A DNA stretch of 64,000 nucleotides from positions 302,855 through 366,854 of the forward strand of contig ABCO01000004.1 of NCBI GenBank assembly GCA_000170815.1, written 5' to 3'. Below are positions 1-11,177 of this stretch, one piece after another. The stretch comes from an unidentified eubacterium SCB49 (GTDB lineage: Bacteria; Bacteroidota; Bacteroidia; Flavobacteriales; Flavobacteriaceae). Position numbers and translations under genes: made by a program. The stretch's first letter is position 1. Every line of letters begins with the position of its first letter. The notes beneath the pieces are model-generated. The model made no database searches. It saw only the letters and a list, made by a program, of their open reading frames with translations, and was not told the origin of the DNA.

Positions 1-589
1 CAATATCTAGATCACTTCTATCTTTTTTAAAAGGGTAGTTTTTTGCTCCGTGCATAGAAAATGTAAACACACGATCATCATTTTCAAAAATCTTAGCAGT
101 CCCATTGCCTTGATGCACATCGAGATCTACAATTAACACCTGTTTAGCAATCCCAAGGTCTAACAAATGCCTAGCAGCCACCGCTTGATCATTTAACAAG
201 CAAAAAGCCTCACCGTGATCTGCATACGCGTGATGCGTGCCGCCAGCACTATTCATTGATACACCATATTCAATTGCATATTCGCATCCTTTTATGGTAC
301 CATCTATAATATAATGACCTCTATCTACTAACGCTTTACGTAACGGGAAACCCATTTTACGAACCTCTTTTTTGTCTATCTCTAGTTTTAAAAGCCTGCG
401 ATAATAATCTTCTGTGTGTACTTTAAGTATGCTTGCTTCAGAAACTTTCTGGGGTTCAAAAAAGTTATCTAATGTGCAGATGCCTTGATCTAGCAAATAC
501 TGTGGCAACAGCTCATATTTTGCCATCGGGAAACGATGTCCTTCTGGCAAACTGTATTTAAAAATAGGATGATAAGCTACTTTGAGCAT
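1..589 (-). CDS. Histone deacetylase family protein (3' end truncated by window start)
   Basis: Manual minus-strand translation from CAT at 587-589: MLKVAYHPIFKYSLPEGHRFPMAKYELLPQ...GGTHHAYADHGEAFCLLNDQAVAARHLL...VDLDVHQGNGTAKIF; HDAC-type HH and DxDVHxGNGT motifs. Confidence 0.9.
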   Translation of the reverse strand, partial: MLKVAYHPIFKYSLPEGHRFPMAKYELLPQYLLDQGICTLDNFFEPQKVSEASILKVHTEDYYRRLLKLEIDKKEVRKMGFPLRKALVDRGHYIIDGTIKGCEYAIEYGVSMNSAGGTHHAYADHGEAFCLLNDQAVAARHLLDLGIAKQVLIVDLDVHQGNGTAKIFENDDRVFTFSMHGAKNYPFKKDRSDLDI

Positions 590-591
590 TA

Positions 592-2709
592 CTATTTTTC
601 AAGTTTTAACTGTATACGTTTTCTTGCCACATCTACCTCCAGCACTTTTACCATTACTTGCTGCTGTAAGGTGACATGCTCATTTACATCTTTTACAAAA
701 CTGTCAGACAGGTTAGACACATGTATTAACCCGCTTTCTTTTATACCAACATCTACAAAACAGCCAAAAGCCGTGATGTTATTTACAATACCAGGTAATA
801 ATTGACCCGAGCGTAAATCGTCAATCGTTTTTATGTTTTGGTTAAAGGCAAATGCTTTTGCTTTTTCTCTAATATCAAGCCCTGGCTTTTCTAGTTCTTT
901 AATTATATCTTCTAGCGTAGGTAAGCCCACCTCATCTGTGCAATAATTATTTAATGGCACATTTTTTAACGCTGTGGTATTTCCGAGGAAAGCAGAAAGC
1001 GCCACGCCTTGATCTTTTGCCATCTGTTTTACAAGCGCATAGCGTTCTGGATGCACAGAAGAATTATCTAAGGGGTTTTTAGCATCACGAATACGTAAAA
1101 AACCTGCGCCTTGCTCAAATGCTTTTGCACCTAATCTCGGTACTTTTTTAATGTCATTTCTAGAAGTAAACGCTCCGTTTGCCTCACGATATGTTACTAT
1201 GTTTTCGGCAAGTTTAGGGCCAATTCCAGACACATAACTCAGTAAAGGCACACTCGCCGTATTGATATTTACACCAACGGCATTCACACAATTTTCTACC
1301 ACACGATCTAGCGAGTTTTTTAATTGCGTTTGGTCTACATCGTGTTGATATTGCCCCACACCAATAGATTTGGCGTCAATCTTCACCAACTCTGCTAGCG
1401 GATCTGCGAGCCTGCGGCCTATAGATATCGCGCCACGTACCGTCACATCATAATCTGGAAACTCATCACGGGCAATTTTACTTGCGCTATAAATACTAGC
1501 ACCTGCTTCGCTTACAATAAATACCTCTACTGCTGTTTTAAACGGAATCTTTTTAACCACGGCTTCGGTCTCCCTCGAGGCGGTACCGTTACCTATGGCG
1601 ATGGCTTCTATTTTATATTTTTGGACTAAGTGGGCTATTGTGTTCATCGCTCCCGTATCATCGCTTTTAGGAGGATGTGGATAGATCGTGCTGTTGTGTA
1701 AAAAAGCACCTTGTTCGTCTAGACAAACTACTTTACAGCCAGTTCTAAAACCTGGGTCTATAGCAAGAATTCGTTTTTCGCCAAGTGGCGAACCTAACAA
1801 TAATTGCTTTAAGTTTTTGGCAAAAATAGAGATGGCCGTTTCGTCTGCTTTCTTTTTTGCGGCACTCATAATCTCGTTAGACAATGCCGGAAACAACAAA
1901 CGTTTATAGGCATCTGCAATGGCAAGCTCTATTTGGTCTGCACAATCGCCTTGTGATTTTATAAGTTTACGTGCTATTCTGTCTAAAACTCGTTCTTTTT
2001 CAATCTCAATTTTTACGCGAATAAAACCTTCATTTTCTGCTCGTAAAATGGCTAATAATCTATGTGAAGGACAACGTTTTAAAGACTCATCCCACGAAAA
2101 GTAATCTCTAAACTTTTGGGCTTTTTCGTCATCTTTTTTAGCCTTTACAACTTTGGTGCTTATTACTGCGTGACGTTCTAATTCTCGTCTAATGTTGTTT
2201 CTAATATCCACACGCTCATTAATCCACTCTGCAATAATGTATCGCGCACCCTCTAAGGCTTCATCTGCACTCGTTACCTTTTGGGTGATATATCTTAAAG
2301 CTAGACCCTCCACATCACGGGCATTTTGCGCCATAATGAGTTTTGCTAAGGGTTCTAAACCATTTTTACGTGCGGTTTCTGCTTTGGTTTTTCGTTTTTT
2401 CTTGAAAGGCAAATAAATATCCTCTAGCGTAATACTGCCTTTTGCTTCGGAAATTTTAGCTTTGAGTTCTGTCGTTAATTCTCCCTGTTCCTCCATCGCT
2501 TTTAAGATGGTGGCTTTTCTTTTTTCTAGGGTTTCAAACGCTTCTTTTAAAGCAACTATTTGCTCGATTTGCACCTCATCAAGATTACCTGTGCGTTCTT
2601 TTCTGTAACGCGCTATAAAAGGAATGGTGCAATCTTCTGCCAGTAATGCAAGCGTGTTTTTAATGCTTGATTCTGGGAGGTTGGTGGTTTTTAGGATGTG
2701 GTTGAGCAT
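592..2709 (-). CDS. tex: Tex family RNA-binding protein with C-terminal S1 domain (start moved to 2709 from ORF-track 2733)
   Basis: ILAIDPGFRTGCKVVCLD, HhH region SVPLLSYVSGIGPKLAENIV, C-terminal S1 GIVNNITAFGCFVDVGIKESGLIHVS. The upstream ATG at 2733 lies inside a hairpin plus poly-T, so MLNHILKTTNLPES at 2709 is preferred. Confidence 0.93.
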   Translation of the reverse strand: MLNHILKTTNLPESSIKNTLALLAEDCTIPFIARYRKERTGNLDEVQIEQIVALKEAFETLEKRKATILKAMEEQGELTTELKAKISEAKGSITLEDIYLPFKKKRKTKAETARKNGLEPLAKLIMAQNARDVEGLALRYITQKVTSADEALEGARYIIAEWINERVDIRNNIRRELERHAVISTKVVKAKKDDEKAQKFRDYFSWDESLKRCPSHRLLAILRAENEGFIRVKIEIEKERVLDRIARKLIKSQGDCADQIELAIADAYKRLLFPALSNEIMSAAKKKADETAISIFAKNLKQLLLGSPLGEKRILAIDPGFRTGCKVVCLDEQGAFLHNSTIYPHPPKSDDTGAMNTIAHLVQKYKIEAIAIGNGTASRETEAVVKKIPFKTAVEVFIVSEAGASIYSASKIARDEFPDYDVTVRGAISIGRRLADPLAELVKIDAKSIGVGQYQHDVDQTQLKNSLDRVVENCVNAVGVNINTASVPLLSYVSGIGPKLAENIVTYREANGAFTSRNDIKKVPRLGAKAFEQGAGFLRIRDAKNPLDNSSVHPERYALVKQMAKDQGVALSAFLGNTTALKNVPLNNYCTDEVGLPTLEDIIKELEKPGLDIREKAKAFAFNQNIKTIDDLRSGQLLPGIVNNITAFGCFVDVGIKESGLIHVSNLSDSFVKDVNEHVTLQQQVMVKVLEVDVARKRIQLKLEK

Positions 2710-2710
2710 A

Positions 2711-2756
2711 GAAAAAAAAAAAAGACCTCTCAAGTTTGGTATACTAGAGAGGCCCT
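2711..2756 (-). terminator. Rho-independent terminator of metG, directly abutting the tex start
   Basis: Minus strand: GGCCTCTC-tagtataccaaactt-GAGAGGTC followed by T(12). Confidence 0.8.
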
Positions 2757-2770
2757 ATTTGTATTAAGTT

Positions 2771-4843
2771 TTAGTTTATCGTCTCCCCATTAGCAACACC
2801 AGCAACATCTGGATTTACAAACACTAACTTACCATCTGGCATTTCGGTCATTAAGATCATCCCTTCGCTTTCTACGCCTCTTAAAGCTCTGGGTGCAAGG
2901 TTAACTAAAACGGTTACTTGTTTTCCAATAATCTCTTCTGGTGTAAAGCTTTCTGCAATACCAGAAACAATGGTGCGCACATCAATACCTGTATCTACTT
3001 TTAATACTAAAAGCTTTTTTGTTTTAGGCATTTTTTCTGCTTCTAAAATCGTACCTACACGCATATCCAACTTTGTAAAATCGTCAAAAGTAGCGATGTC
3101 TTTTTGCGGTGTTACTTCTTTGTTTGCTATCTCGTTGGCTAGTTTACTAGCTTCTAGTTTATCCAATTGTGCTTGTATTTGTTTATCTTCTATTTTACTG
3201 AAGAGTAATTCGTTTTTGTTAATCGTGTGTCCTGGCGCGATTAATTCTTCTTTTGTTGAAATATCGCTCCAAGTTAAAGACCCTTCGACTGCGCTCAGGC
3301 TGACATTGAGCATATTTTTAAGCTTTGTTGAAGTGAAAGGTAAAAACGGCTCACTTAAAACAGCTAATGCGTTTGCTATTTGCAACGCAACATACATAAT
3401 CGTTTTTGTGCGTTCTTCGTCAACCTTAATGGTTTTCCAAGGCTCTTCGTCTGCTAGGTATTTGTTTCCTAATCTGGCAACATTCATTAACTCTTGTTGT
3501 GCTTCTCTAAAACGGTATCTCTCGATGCTGCTTTCTATTACAGCAGGATAGGTTTTTAATTCTGTAAGCGTTTGCTCGTCTACATCAGAGAAAGCTGCTG
3601 GTGCAGGTACCACGCCATCATAATATTTATGGGTAAGCACCGTAACTCGATTTATAAAGTTTCCGAAGATAGCCACCAGCTCATTGTTATTTCTGGCTTG
3701 AAAATCTGCCCACGTAAAGTCGTTATCTTTAGTCTCTGGCGCGTTTGCCGTCAAGGTATAACGCAACACATCTTGCTGTCCAGGAAAATCTTCTAGGTAC
3801 TCGTGTAACCAAACCGCCCAGTTTTTACTTGTGCTTATTTTATTACCTTCTAAGTTTAAAAACTCATTTGCCGGTACGTTGTCTGGCATTATATAAGTCC
3901 CATCTGCCTTTAACATACTCGGGAAAATAATACAGTGAAAAACAATGTTGTCTTTCCCTATAAAATGAAGCAGTTTTGTGTCGTCACTTTTCCAGTATGG
4001 CTCCCAGTCTTTTCCTTCTTTTTCTGCCCATTCTTTGGTTGCAGAAATATAGCCAATAGGGGCATCAAACCAAACATATAAAACTTTACCGTCTGCGCCT
4101 TCTACAGGGACAGGGATTCCCCAATCTAAATCACGGGTTACTGCACGAGGTCTCAACCCGTCGTCAATCCAAGATTTACATTGCCCGTACACGTTTGTTT
4201 TCCAGTCTTTTTTATGCTCTTTTAAAATCCATTCTTTTAAAAATGGCTCATATTGATCTAAGGGTAAAAACCAGTGTTTTGTTTCTTTTAGTGTAGGTAC
4301 AGCACCTGTAATGGCACTTTTTGGGTTTATTAAATCTGTTGCGTTGTGAGACGTACCACAAGCTTCACATTGATCGCCGTAGCTTTCTTCGTTTCCACAT
4401 TTTGGGCAAGTACCTATTACAAAACGATCTGCTAAAAACTGATCTGCTTCTGCATCGTATAATTGCTCGGTTACTTCTTCAATAAATTTCCCTTCGTCGT
4501 ATAATTTTTTAAAAAAATCGCTTGCCGTATCGTGGTGTACTTTTGCTGATGTACGCGAATAGTTATCAAAGCTAACCCCAAAATCTTCAAACGATTGTTT
4601 GATAATCGCGTGGTATTTATCTACTACTTGCTGCGGCGTGATGCCTTCTTTTTTTGCTTTTATTGTAATAGGCACTCCGTGCTCATCACTACCACAAACA
4701 AATGCCACATCTTTACCTTGTAATCGCTGAAAACGCGCATAAATATCTGCGGGTACATACACACCTGCTAAGTGACCTATGTGAACTGGGCCGTTAGTAT
4801 ATGGTAATGCTGCGGTAATGGTGTATCTTTTTGGGTCTTGCAT
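2771..4843 (-). CDS. metG: Methionine--tRNA ligase with C-terminal tRNA-binding (EMAP-like) domain
   Basis: [18 protein letters not shown] (HIGH), zinc-site [32 protein letters not shown] (KMSKS-like), C-terminal [21 protein letters not shown]. Confidence 0.97.
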   Translation of the reverse strand: MQDPKRYTITAALPYTNGPVHIGHLAGVYVPADIYARFQRLQGKDVAFVCGSDEHGVPITIKAKKEGITPQQVVDKYHAIIKQSFEDFGVSFDNYSRTSAKVHHDTASDFFKKLYDEGKFIEEVTEQLYDAEADQFLADRFVIGTCPKCGNEESYGDQCEACGTSHNATDLINPKSAITGAVPTLKETKHWFLPLDQYEPFLKEWILKEHKKDWKTNVYGQCKSWIDDGLRPRAVTRDLDWGIPVPVEGADGKVLYVWFDAPIGYISATKEWAEKEGKDWEPYWKSDDTKLLHFIGKDNIVFHCIIFPSMLKADGTYIMPDNVPANEFLNLEGNKISTSKNWAVWLHEYLEDFPGQQDVLRYTLTANAPETKDNDFTWADFQARNNNELVAIFGNFINRVTVLTHKYYDGVVPAPAAFSDVDEQTLTELKTYPAVIESSIERYRFREAQQELMNVARLGNKYLADEEPWKTIKVDEERTKTIMYVALQIANALAVLSEPFLPFTSTKLKNMLNVSLSAVEGSLTWSDISTKEELIAPGHTINKNELLFSKIEDKQIQAQLDKLEASKLANEIANKEVTPQKDIATFDDFTKLDMRVGTILEAEKMPKTKKLLVLKVDTGIDVRTIVSGIAESFTPEEIIGKQVTVLVNLAPRALRGVESEGMILMTEMPDGKLVFVNPDVAGVANGETIN
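3279..3310 (-). repeat. Flavobacterial dispersed repeat-like sequence TGTCAGCCTGAGCGCAGTCGAAGGGTC inside the metG coding region
   Basis: Minus strand AATGTCAGCCTGAGCGCAGTCGAAGGGTCTTTA encodes [11 protein letters not shown] in frame; a degenerate relative lies intergenically at about 4984-5009. Confidence 0.6.
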
Positions 4844-5143
4844 GAGAATCGTGATTTTAAGAGTGCAAAAATAAGGAATTTATGTTGGGAATATGGACCG
4901 CTAGCGCTGAAAGAAGAAAGAACATTCGCTTCGCTCATTGAAAGAAGAAGGAGGATGCTTTTACTAGTTATATTATTTGCCTAATGTCACACTGAGTACT
5001 TCGACTGATATTGCTAAATACACCGTTATTGAACAAAAAAACCTCTCAGATTTTGAAGACCAGAGCGGTTTAATAAAACAATAAATTTTCACAAAATTTA
5101 GTTTAAAAAGCTAGCCAAGCAGTTTCATTTATTATGAAAAAAA

Positions 5144-6691
5144 TCAAGTTTCAGTGGAGACAGACTTTTCTCTAATCACCTGTCCTATAGGTTTATTATC
5201 AATTTTACATTCTAACCATGAAATAATATCAAGGTATAAAAATGATCTACGCTCAAAAGGATGATTCTCATAGCGTTTTAAGGTAATTAATAATTCTTTA
5301 AACTTACCTTTAAGCTCATAAGGATAAGAACCTTGGAGGCCTCTTATAAATTTTATAATCTCTTTTTGAACTTCATGTAAGTCATTCATTTTTATTAAAA
5401 ACTTGTAAGTACTTTTTAATAAAGATTCTAAATGAAAATCCAATCCTGCTTCATAATGCGCTATAAAATTTAAAATTCTAGAAAAACAAAGCAAGTCTTC
5501 CCTCATGGATAAGGTTTTGTTTGTAATTATTTTTTCTAAGTAAGATATACAGGCTTTATTGTTACCAGAACCAAAATTTAAAATTGCAAACTTGTAATAA
5601 AAAATCATTTTATGATGTGGATCTATCCTATCATCAAAGAGCAGAAGCTCCTTCTCTATCTTTGGAATTATAGCAAGCCCCTCATCAAAAGTTCCATCTA
5701 TAAAATATTGGTTTATGTTATGAATGTTTGTGTATAAGAATATCAAAGTAGTCACATTCTCATCTTTAACGAAAGAAGGATGGCTAGTTACTGCTTTAAA
5801 CTTATTTAAGCTTTCAATAAATTTATTTTTATTCTTTACAAAAAAGATAGATTCTAATAAGTAGTTATTTCCTTTAAGAAAAAAGACTGGGTTTAAATTT
5901 ATCATTTGAGGGTTGTCATAAAATAAATCAACCCATTTTGATGCGTATTTAAAACAGTTTAAAAAGTCTTGCATTAAAAAATTGTACCATAAAAAAGTTT
6001 TAAAGAGCCATAAACGTTCTCTAAAACCTAATCGACAAAACTCCAAATCGGGCATTCTATCGTTAAAAAACACAATAAGTTGTGCGCTTTCTTCTTCGTT
6101 TTTTACATAACCTGTTTTAAGAATTTTACTGTAAAGTTCAAGTGAAAGGTTAGACAACCTACTGGCTATTACATTAAGCTCGCTCAAATCTTTTGCTTCT
6201 CCAACAAGCTCTTCGGCGCGACTACTAATACTTCGGGTAATGTATTGTGACTCAATCACTTTTTCTAACTCAACAATTTCAAAAGCCATATTTTTCTCTT
6301 CATTAGACATCGCCATTTCTTTAGCTTTATCTAAAATTTTTAAGCTTTGCTTGTAAAGGCCTTTATGGTATAAAATAGAAGCGAAATCAAGTTGATTTCT
6401 AATTTGTGACCGAATATTTTGATGTAATGGATTTAGTTTTAAGCTAACTAATATCTGCTTGTATAAATGTGCTTTTACATTGGCCAACTGTTGTTTGCTA
6501 ACAATTCCCTTTTTAACAATATTAGATTCATTATAACTTTTAGCCTTATCAAGATGATTAAATAAGTTTAAGTATTTAGACTCTGAATTCACACCAAGTC
6601 TTCCAACATACAATTTAAACTGTCGCTTTTCAGATTTAGTTAATGACTTAACTAATATGAATAAATTATCTTTTGTTTCTTTAGTCATCAA
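5144..6691 (-). CDS. Hypothetical protein, helical/TPR-like (515 aa)
   Basis: Long ORF with repeated helical segments (LDFASILYHKGLYKQSLKILDKAKEMA); no family recognised with certainty. Confidence 0.75.
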   Translation of the reverse strand: MMTKETKDNLFILVKSLTKSEKRQFKLYVGRLGVNSESKYLNLFNHLDKAKSYNESNIVKKGIVSKQQLANVKAHLYKQILVSLKLNPLHQNIRSQIRNQLDFASILYHKGLYKQSLKILDKAKEMAMSNEEKNMAFEIVELEKVIESQYITRSISSRAEELVGEAKDLSELNVIASRLSNLSLELYSKILKTGYVKNEEESAQLIVFFNDRMPDLEFCRLGFRERLWLFKTFLWYNFLMQDFLNCFKYASKWVDLFYDNPQMINLNPVFFLKGNNYLLESIFFVKNKNKFIESLNKFKAVTSHPSFVKDENVTTLIFLYTNIHNINQYFIDGTFDEGLAIIPKIEKELLLFDDRIDPHHKMIFYYKFAILNFGSGNNKACISYLEKIITNKTLSMREDLLCFSRILNFIAHYEAGLDFHLESLLKSTYKFLIKMNDLHEVQKEIIKFIRGLQGSYPYELKGKFKELLITLKRYENHPFERRSFLYLDIISWLECKIDNKPIGQVIREKSVSTET

Positions 6692-6832
6692 GAAGATTTA
6701 GTAGTATAGGGTTGATTTTCAGTAGTTTACTTTAATTTATCTCTTTTGGGCATCGTAAAACACAGAAAACCAGGTTTTAGTAAAAAGTATCACCTTATAA
6801 ATTTGTTTGAAAATACTAAACTAAATTTAAAA

Positions 6833-8008
6833 ATGTCAAATAACTACATTCAAATTTTTGATACAACTTTGAGAGATGGAGAACAAGTACCCGGGTGTAA
6901 ACTTGACACAAAGCAAAAAGTTATAATTGCAGAGCAACTAGACCTTCTTGGCGTAAATGTAATAGAGGCAGGTTTTCCTGTATCAAGCCCTGGCGACTTT
7001 AATGCTGTTAAAGCAGTTTCAAGAGTTGTTAAAAATGCCACTGTCTGTGCTCTATCTAGGTCTGTAAAAAACGATATAAAAACTGCTGCAGAATCTCTAG
7101 AAGGTGCTAAATACCCACGAATACACACTGGGATAGGAACTTCTGAATCTCATATTAAATATAAGTTTAAAACGACTCAAGAAGATATTTTAGAACGTGC
7201 TTTTGAGGCTGTAAAATATGCAAAAACTTTTGTTGAAGATATTGAGTTTTATGCAGAAGATGCTGGACGAACAAACAATGAGTACTTAGCAAGAGTATGC
7301 GAAGCTGCTATAAAAGCAGGGGCTACTGTATTGAACATTCCAGATACAACGGGCTATTGTTTACCAAGTGAATATGGTTCAAAAATAAAATACCTTAAAG
7401 AACACGTAAAAGGGATCGATAATGTAATATTATCCTGCCATTGCCATAATGATTTAGGGCTTGCAACTGCAAATGCTATAGAAGGAATTATCAACGGAGC
7501 TAAACAAGTAGAATGTACTATTAACGGTATTGGAGAGCGGGCTGGGAATACTGCACTAGAAGAAGTAGTTATGGTCTTAAAACAGCACCCTTACCTTAAT
7601 ATTGAAACTCAAATTGACACGACTAGACTCTATGGTATTAGCCAGTTAGTTAGTGAGAGTATGGGAGTGTATACACAACCCAACAAAGCTATCGTAGGTG
7701 TAAATGCTTTTGCTCATAGCTCGGGCATACATCAAGATGGTATTATTAAAAACAGGGAAACATACGAAATAATTAACCCTAAAGATGTAGGCGTAATAGA
7801 GTCTTCTATTGTTTTAACAGCTAGAAGCGGACGTGCTGCACTTGCATATCGCGCAAAAAACGTGGGTTATAATTTAACGAAGTTACAATTAGATAATGTC
7901 TATGAAAACTTCTTGCATTTTGCTGATAAAAAGAAAGAAGTCAATAATAATGACATTCATCAAATTATAGAAACTAGTAAAGTATATCAAGAAATTAAAA
8001 CAAACTAG
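6833..8008 (+). CDS. leuA: 2-isopropylmalate synthase, short form
   Basis: [57 protein letters not shown]; first gene of leuACDB. ATG at 6833 preferred over 6746. Confidence 0.93.
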   Translation: MSNNYIQIFDTTLRDGEQVPGCKLDTKQKVIIAEQLDLLGVNVIEAGFPVSSPGDFNAVKAVSRVVKNATVCALSRSVKNDIKTAAESLEGAKYPRIHTGIGTSESHIKYKFKTTQEDILERAFEAVKYAKTFVEDIEFYAEDAGRTNNEYLARVCEAAIKAGATVLNIPDTTGYCLPSEYGSKIKYLKEHVKGIDNVILSCHCHNDLGLATANAIEGIINGAKQVECTINGIGERAGNTALEEVVMVLKQHPYLNIETQIDTTRLYGISQLVSESMGVYTQPNKAIVGVNAFAHSSGIHQDGIIKNRETYEIINPKDVGVIESSIVLTARSGRAALAYRAKNVGYNLTKLQLDNVYENFLHFADKKKEVNNNDIHQIIETSKVYQEIKTN

Positions 8009-9394
8009 ATGTCACAAAAAACATTATTTGATAAAGTTTGGGACGCTCATGTTGTTAAAAATGAAATAGAGGGACCACAAATTTTATACATAGACAAGCA
8101 TTTAATACACGAAGTAACAAGTCCTCAAGCTTTTAACGAACTTAAAGAAAGAGGTGTCCCTGTTTTTCGTCCTAATCAAATTGTTGCTACTGCAGACCAC
8201 AATACACCAACTATAAACCAACATCTACCTATTAAAGATGAGTTGTCTAAAAAGCAACTAAAACAACTAGCTATTAATTGTAAAAATAACGGCATAACAC
8301 TTTATGATTTAGGGCATAAATACAACGGTATCGTTCATGTAATGGCGCCAGAGTTAGGTCTTACACAACCAGGTATGACTATTGTTTGTGGAGATAGCCA
8401 TACTTCTACTCATGGAGCTTTTGGGGCAATTGCTTTTGGTATAGGCACTAGTCAAGTTGCACAAGTTTTTGCCAGCCAATGTTTATTACTTAAAAAACCG
8501 AAAAGCCTAAGAGTAAACGTAAACGGCTCTTTACACCCTAATGTGCTACCAAAAGATGTAATCTTATATATAATTTCAAAAATAGGCACTAACGCAGGTA
8601 CAGGATATTTCTGTGAATACGCAGGAACTGTGTTTGAAAATATGACAATGGAAGGGCGTATGACAGTCTGTAATATGAGTATTGAAATGGGAGCACGTGG
8701 TGGCATGATTGCTCCAGACCAAACCACGTTTGATTACTTAAAAGACAAAAAATTTGCTCCTAAGGGTGAAGAGTTAGATGAAAAAATAGCATACTGGAAA
8801 ACTTTGCCAACAGATAAAGAAGCTGTATTTGATAAGGAATATACATTTGATGCCGCAGAAATCCAACCTATGATTACCTATGGCACCAACCCCGCCATGG
8901 GAATGATCATAAATGAAGCTATTCCAAAATTTGAAGATGTTTCATTTAAAAAATCATTAGACTACATGGACTTTAAAGCAGGTGGAAGCTTGCTAAATAA
9001 AACAATTAATTATGTCTTTATTGGTAGTTGTACAAACTCTCGCATAGAAGATTTTAGAGTCGCTGCTAATTATATAAAAGGAAAACAAAAAGCAGAAAAC
9101 GTAACTGCTTGGCTCGTTCCTGGAAGCAAACAAGTAGAAAATCAAATAAAAGAAGAAGGCCTAAACCTCATTTTTGAAAATGCAGGATTCCAATTAAGAC
9201 AACCTGGATGTAGTGCCTGTTTAGCGATGAATGATGATAAAATTCCTGCAGGAGAATATTGCGTTTCTACGAGTAACAGAAATTTTGAAGGACGCCAAGG
9301 ACAAGGCGCACGTACCATCTTAGCAGGTCCGCTTGTAGCTGCAGCAACAGCCATAGAGGGAAAAATAATTGATATTACAAAAACGGTTAACTAA
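8009..9394 (+). CDS. leuC: 3-isopropylmalate dehydratase large subunit
   Basis: [38 protein letters not shown] Fe-S ligands. Confidence 0.97.
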   Translation: MSQKTLFDKVWDAHVVKNEIEGPQILYIDKHLIHEVTSPQAFNELKERGVPVFRPNQIVATADHNTPTINQHLPIKDELSKKQLKQLAINCKNNGITLYDLGHKYNGIVHVMAPELGLTQPGMTIVCGDSHTSTHGAFGAIAFGIGTSQVAQVFASQCLLLKKPKSLRVNVNGSLHPNVLPKDVILYIISKIGTNAGTGYFCEYAGTVFENMTMEGRMTVCNMSIEMGARGGMIAPDQTTFDYLKDKKFAPKGEELDEKIAYWKTLPTDKEAVFDKEYTFDAAEIQPMITYGTNPAMGMIINEAIPKFEDVSFKKSLDYMDFKAGGSLLNKTINYVFIGSCTNSRIEDFRVAANYIKGKQKAENVTAWLVPGSKQVENQIKEEGLNLIFENAGFQLRQPGCSACLAMNDDKIPAGEYCVSTSNRNFEGRQGQGARTILAGPLVAAATAIEGKIIDITKTVN

Positions 9395-9981
9395 TGGAAA
9401 AATTCACGAAAATAACATCAACCGCTGTACCATTAGACATCGAGAACATAGATACAGATCAAATAATTCCAGCTCGTTTTTTAAAAGCGACAGATAAACA
9501 AGGCTTTGGGAATAACGTTTTTAGAGATTGGCGCTATGATAACTTAGGAAATGTTAACCCTGAATTTATCTTTAATAATCCATCTTACAAAGGGAAAATT
9601 CTAGTAGCTGGAAATAATTTTGGTTGTGGTTCTAGTAGAGAACATGCAGCTTGGGCATTAGTAGATTATGGATTTAAAGTAATTGTTTCAAGTTACTTTG
9701 CAGATATTTTTAAAGGGAACTCTTTAAATAATGGCTTATTGCCCATTCAAGTTTCTGAAACATTTTTAAAAAAACTAATGGAAATATTAATTGCAGAACC
9801 AACAGTACAATTAGAAGTTGATTTAGAAAAACAGCACATTTCAGTAATAGAAAAAAATATAAGTGAATTTTTTGAAATTGACACTTTTAAAAAAAACTGC
9901 TTAATTAACGGTTATGATGATATCGACTTTTTATTAAGTAAGAGAGAAGCGATTAAAGAATTTGAATTATCTAGAAATTAA
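9394..9981 (+). CDS. leuD: 3-isopropylmalate dehydratase small subunit
   Basis: [33 protein letters not shown]; overlaps leuC stop. Confidence 0.97.
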   Translation: MEKFTKITSTAVPLDIENIDTDQIIPARFLKATDKQGFGNNVFRDWRYDNLGNVNPEFIFNNPSYKGKILVAGNNFGCGSSREHAAWALVDYGFKVIVSSYFADIFKGNSLNNGLLPIQVSETFLKKLMEILIAEPTVQLEVDLEKQHISVIEKNISEFFEIDTFKKNCLINGYDDIDFLLSKREAIKEFELSRN

Positions 9982-9984
9982 AAT

Positions 9985-11103
9985 ATGAGAATAAATATAG
10001 GAGTACTCCCAGGAGATGGTATTGGTCCAGAAGTGACAGCACAAGCAATTAAAGCCCTAAAGGCAATTGCAGGTGAATACAACCATACTTTCAATTTTAA
10101 ATCTGCAGCTGTTGGTGCTATTGCTATCGATGAGACAGGAAGCCCGTTACCAAAAGCGACATTAGACCTTTGCAAAGCTAGTGACGCAATTTTATTTGGA
10201 GCCATAGGCCACCCAAAATATGATAATGATCCTAGTGCTAAGATACGTCCAGAGCAAGGACTTTTAGCGCTTAGAAAAGCTTTAGGATTATATGCAAACA
10301 TAAGACCCGTAAAAGCGTATGAAGCACTAGTTCATAAATCTCCTTTAAAAGAAGAAATTATTACTGGTGCAGATATGCTTATATTTCGTGAGCTTACTGG
10401 CGGCATCTATTTTGGTGAAAAGCAATTAAGTGAAGACGGAAACATGGCTAGTGATTTATGCATATATACTAGGTCAGAAATAGAACGCATTACTCATTTA
10501 GCTTTTAAAGCTGCAGAAGGTAGACGTAAAAAAGTAACACTTGTAGACAAAGCAAATGTTTTAGAAAGCTCAAGATTATGGAGAAAAATAGTAACAGAAA
10601 TAGCTGCTGAATACAAAAATGTAACTCTAGATTTTCTTTTTGTAGATAACGCAGCAATGCAAATGATTTTAAACCCAAATCAGTTTGATATTATCCTCAC
10701 AGAAAATATGTTTGGAGATATTATTAGTGATGAAGCTAGTGTGATTGGTGGCTCTATTGGTTTATTATCCTCCGCCTCTATTGGTGGTAAAACTGGCCTT
10801 TTTGAACCTATTCACGGTTCATTTCCACAAGCAACAGGAGAAGGAATCGCAAACCCACTTGCTTCTATATTGAGTGCTGCAATGCTTTTATCTCATTTTG
10901 GACTAACAGAAGAAGCAAAACGTATTGAACAAGCTGTAGATAAATCGTTAGAACTTGACATTACTACATCAGACATCAATTCTAATGGAAGTCCTGTTAG
11001 TACTGAACAAGTAGGTAATTTTATAGAAGATTTTATATACTTTTCTGAAGATACTAACCTTAATTTTAAAAACATCCACCTAGGACAAAGTACAATCATT
11101 TAA
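9985..11103 (+). CDS. leuB: 3-isopropylmalate dehydrogenase
   Basis: IGVLPGDGIGPEVTAQ, LTENMFGDIISDEASVIGGSIGLL, FEPIHGSFPQATGEGIANPLA. Confidence 0.97.
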   Translation: MRINIGVLPGDGIGPEVTAQAIKALKAIAGEYNHTFNFKSAAVGAIAIDETGSPLPKATLDLCKASDAILFGAIGHPKYDNDPSAKIRPEQGLLALRKALGLYANIRPVKAYEALVHKSPLKEEIITGADMLIFRELTGGIYFGEKQLSEDGNMASDLCIYTRSEIERITHLAFKAAEGRRKKVTLVDKANVLESSRLWRKIVTEIAAEYKNVTLDFLFVDNAAMQMILNPNQFDIILTENMFGDIISDEASVIGGSIGLLSSASIGGKTGLFEPIHGSFPQATGEGIANPLASILSAAMLLSHFGLTEEAKRIEQAVDKSLELDITTSDINSNGSPVSTEQVGNFIEDFIYFSEDTNLNFKNIHLGQSTII

Positions 11104-11120
11104 GTTGTCATTAATTCATA

Positions 11121-11154
11121 AAAAAACTCCATCTTTTTCAAGATGGAGTTTTTT
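11121..11154 (+). terminator. Rho-independent terminator after leuB
   Basis: AAAAAACTCCATCTT-tttc-AAGATGGAGTTTTTT. Confidence 0.9.
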
Positions 11155-11177
11155 ATATATGTTGTACGTTTTACTTC

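Noticed and set aside
2970-3551. 193-aa plus-strand ORF opposite metG
   Set aside because: Entirely antisense to a clear metG; no recognisable motifs, likely a codon-usage shadow ORF.
5038-5074. Hairpin AAACCTCTC...GAGCGGTTT between metG and the 515-aa ORF
   Set aside because: Mismatched stem and no poly-T tract; not strong enough to call a terminator.
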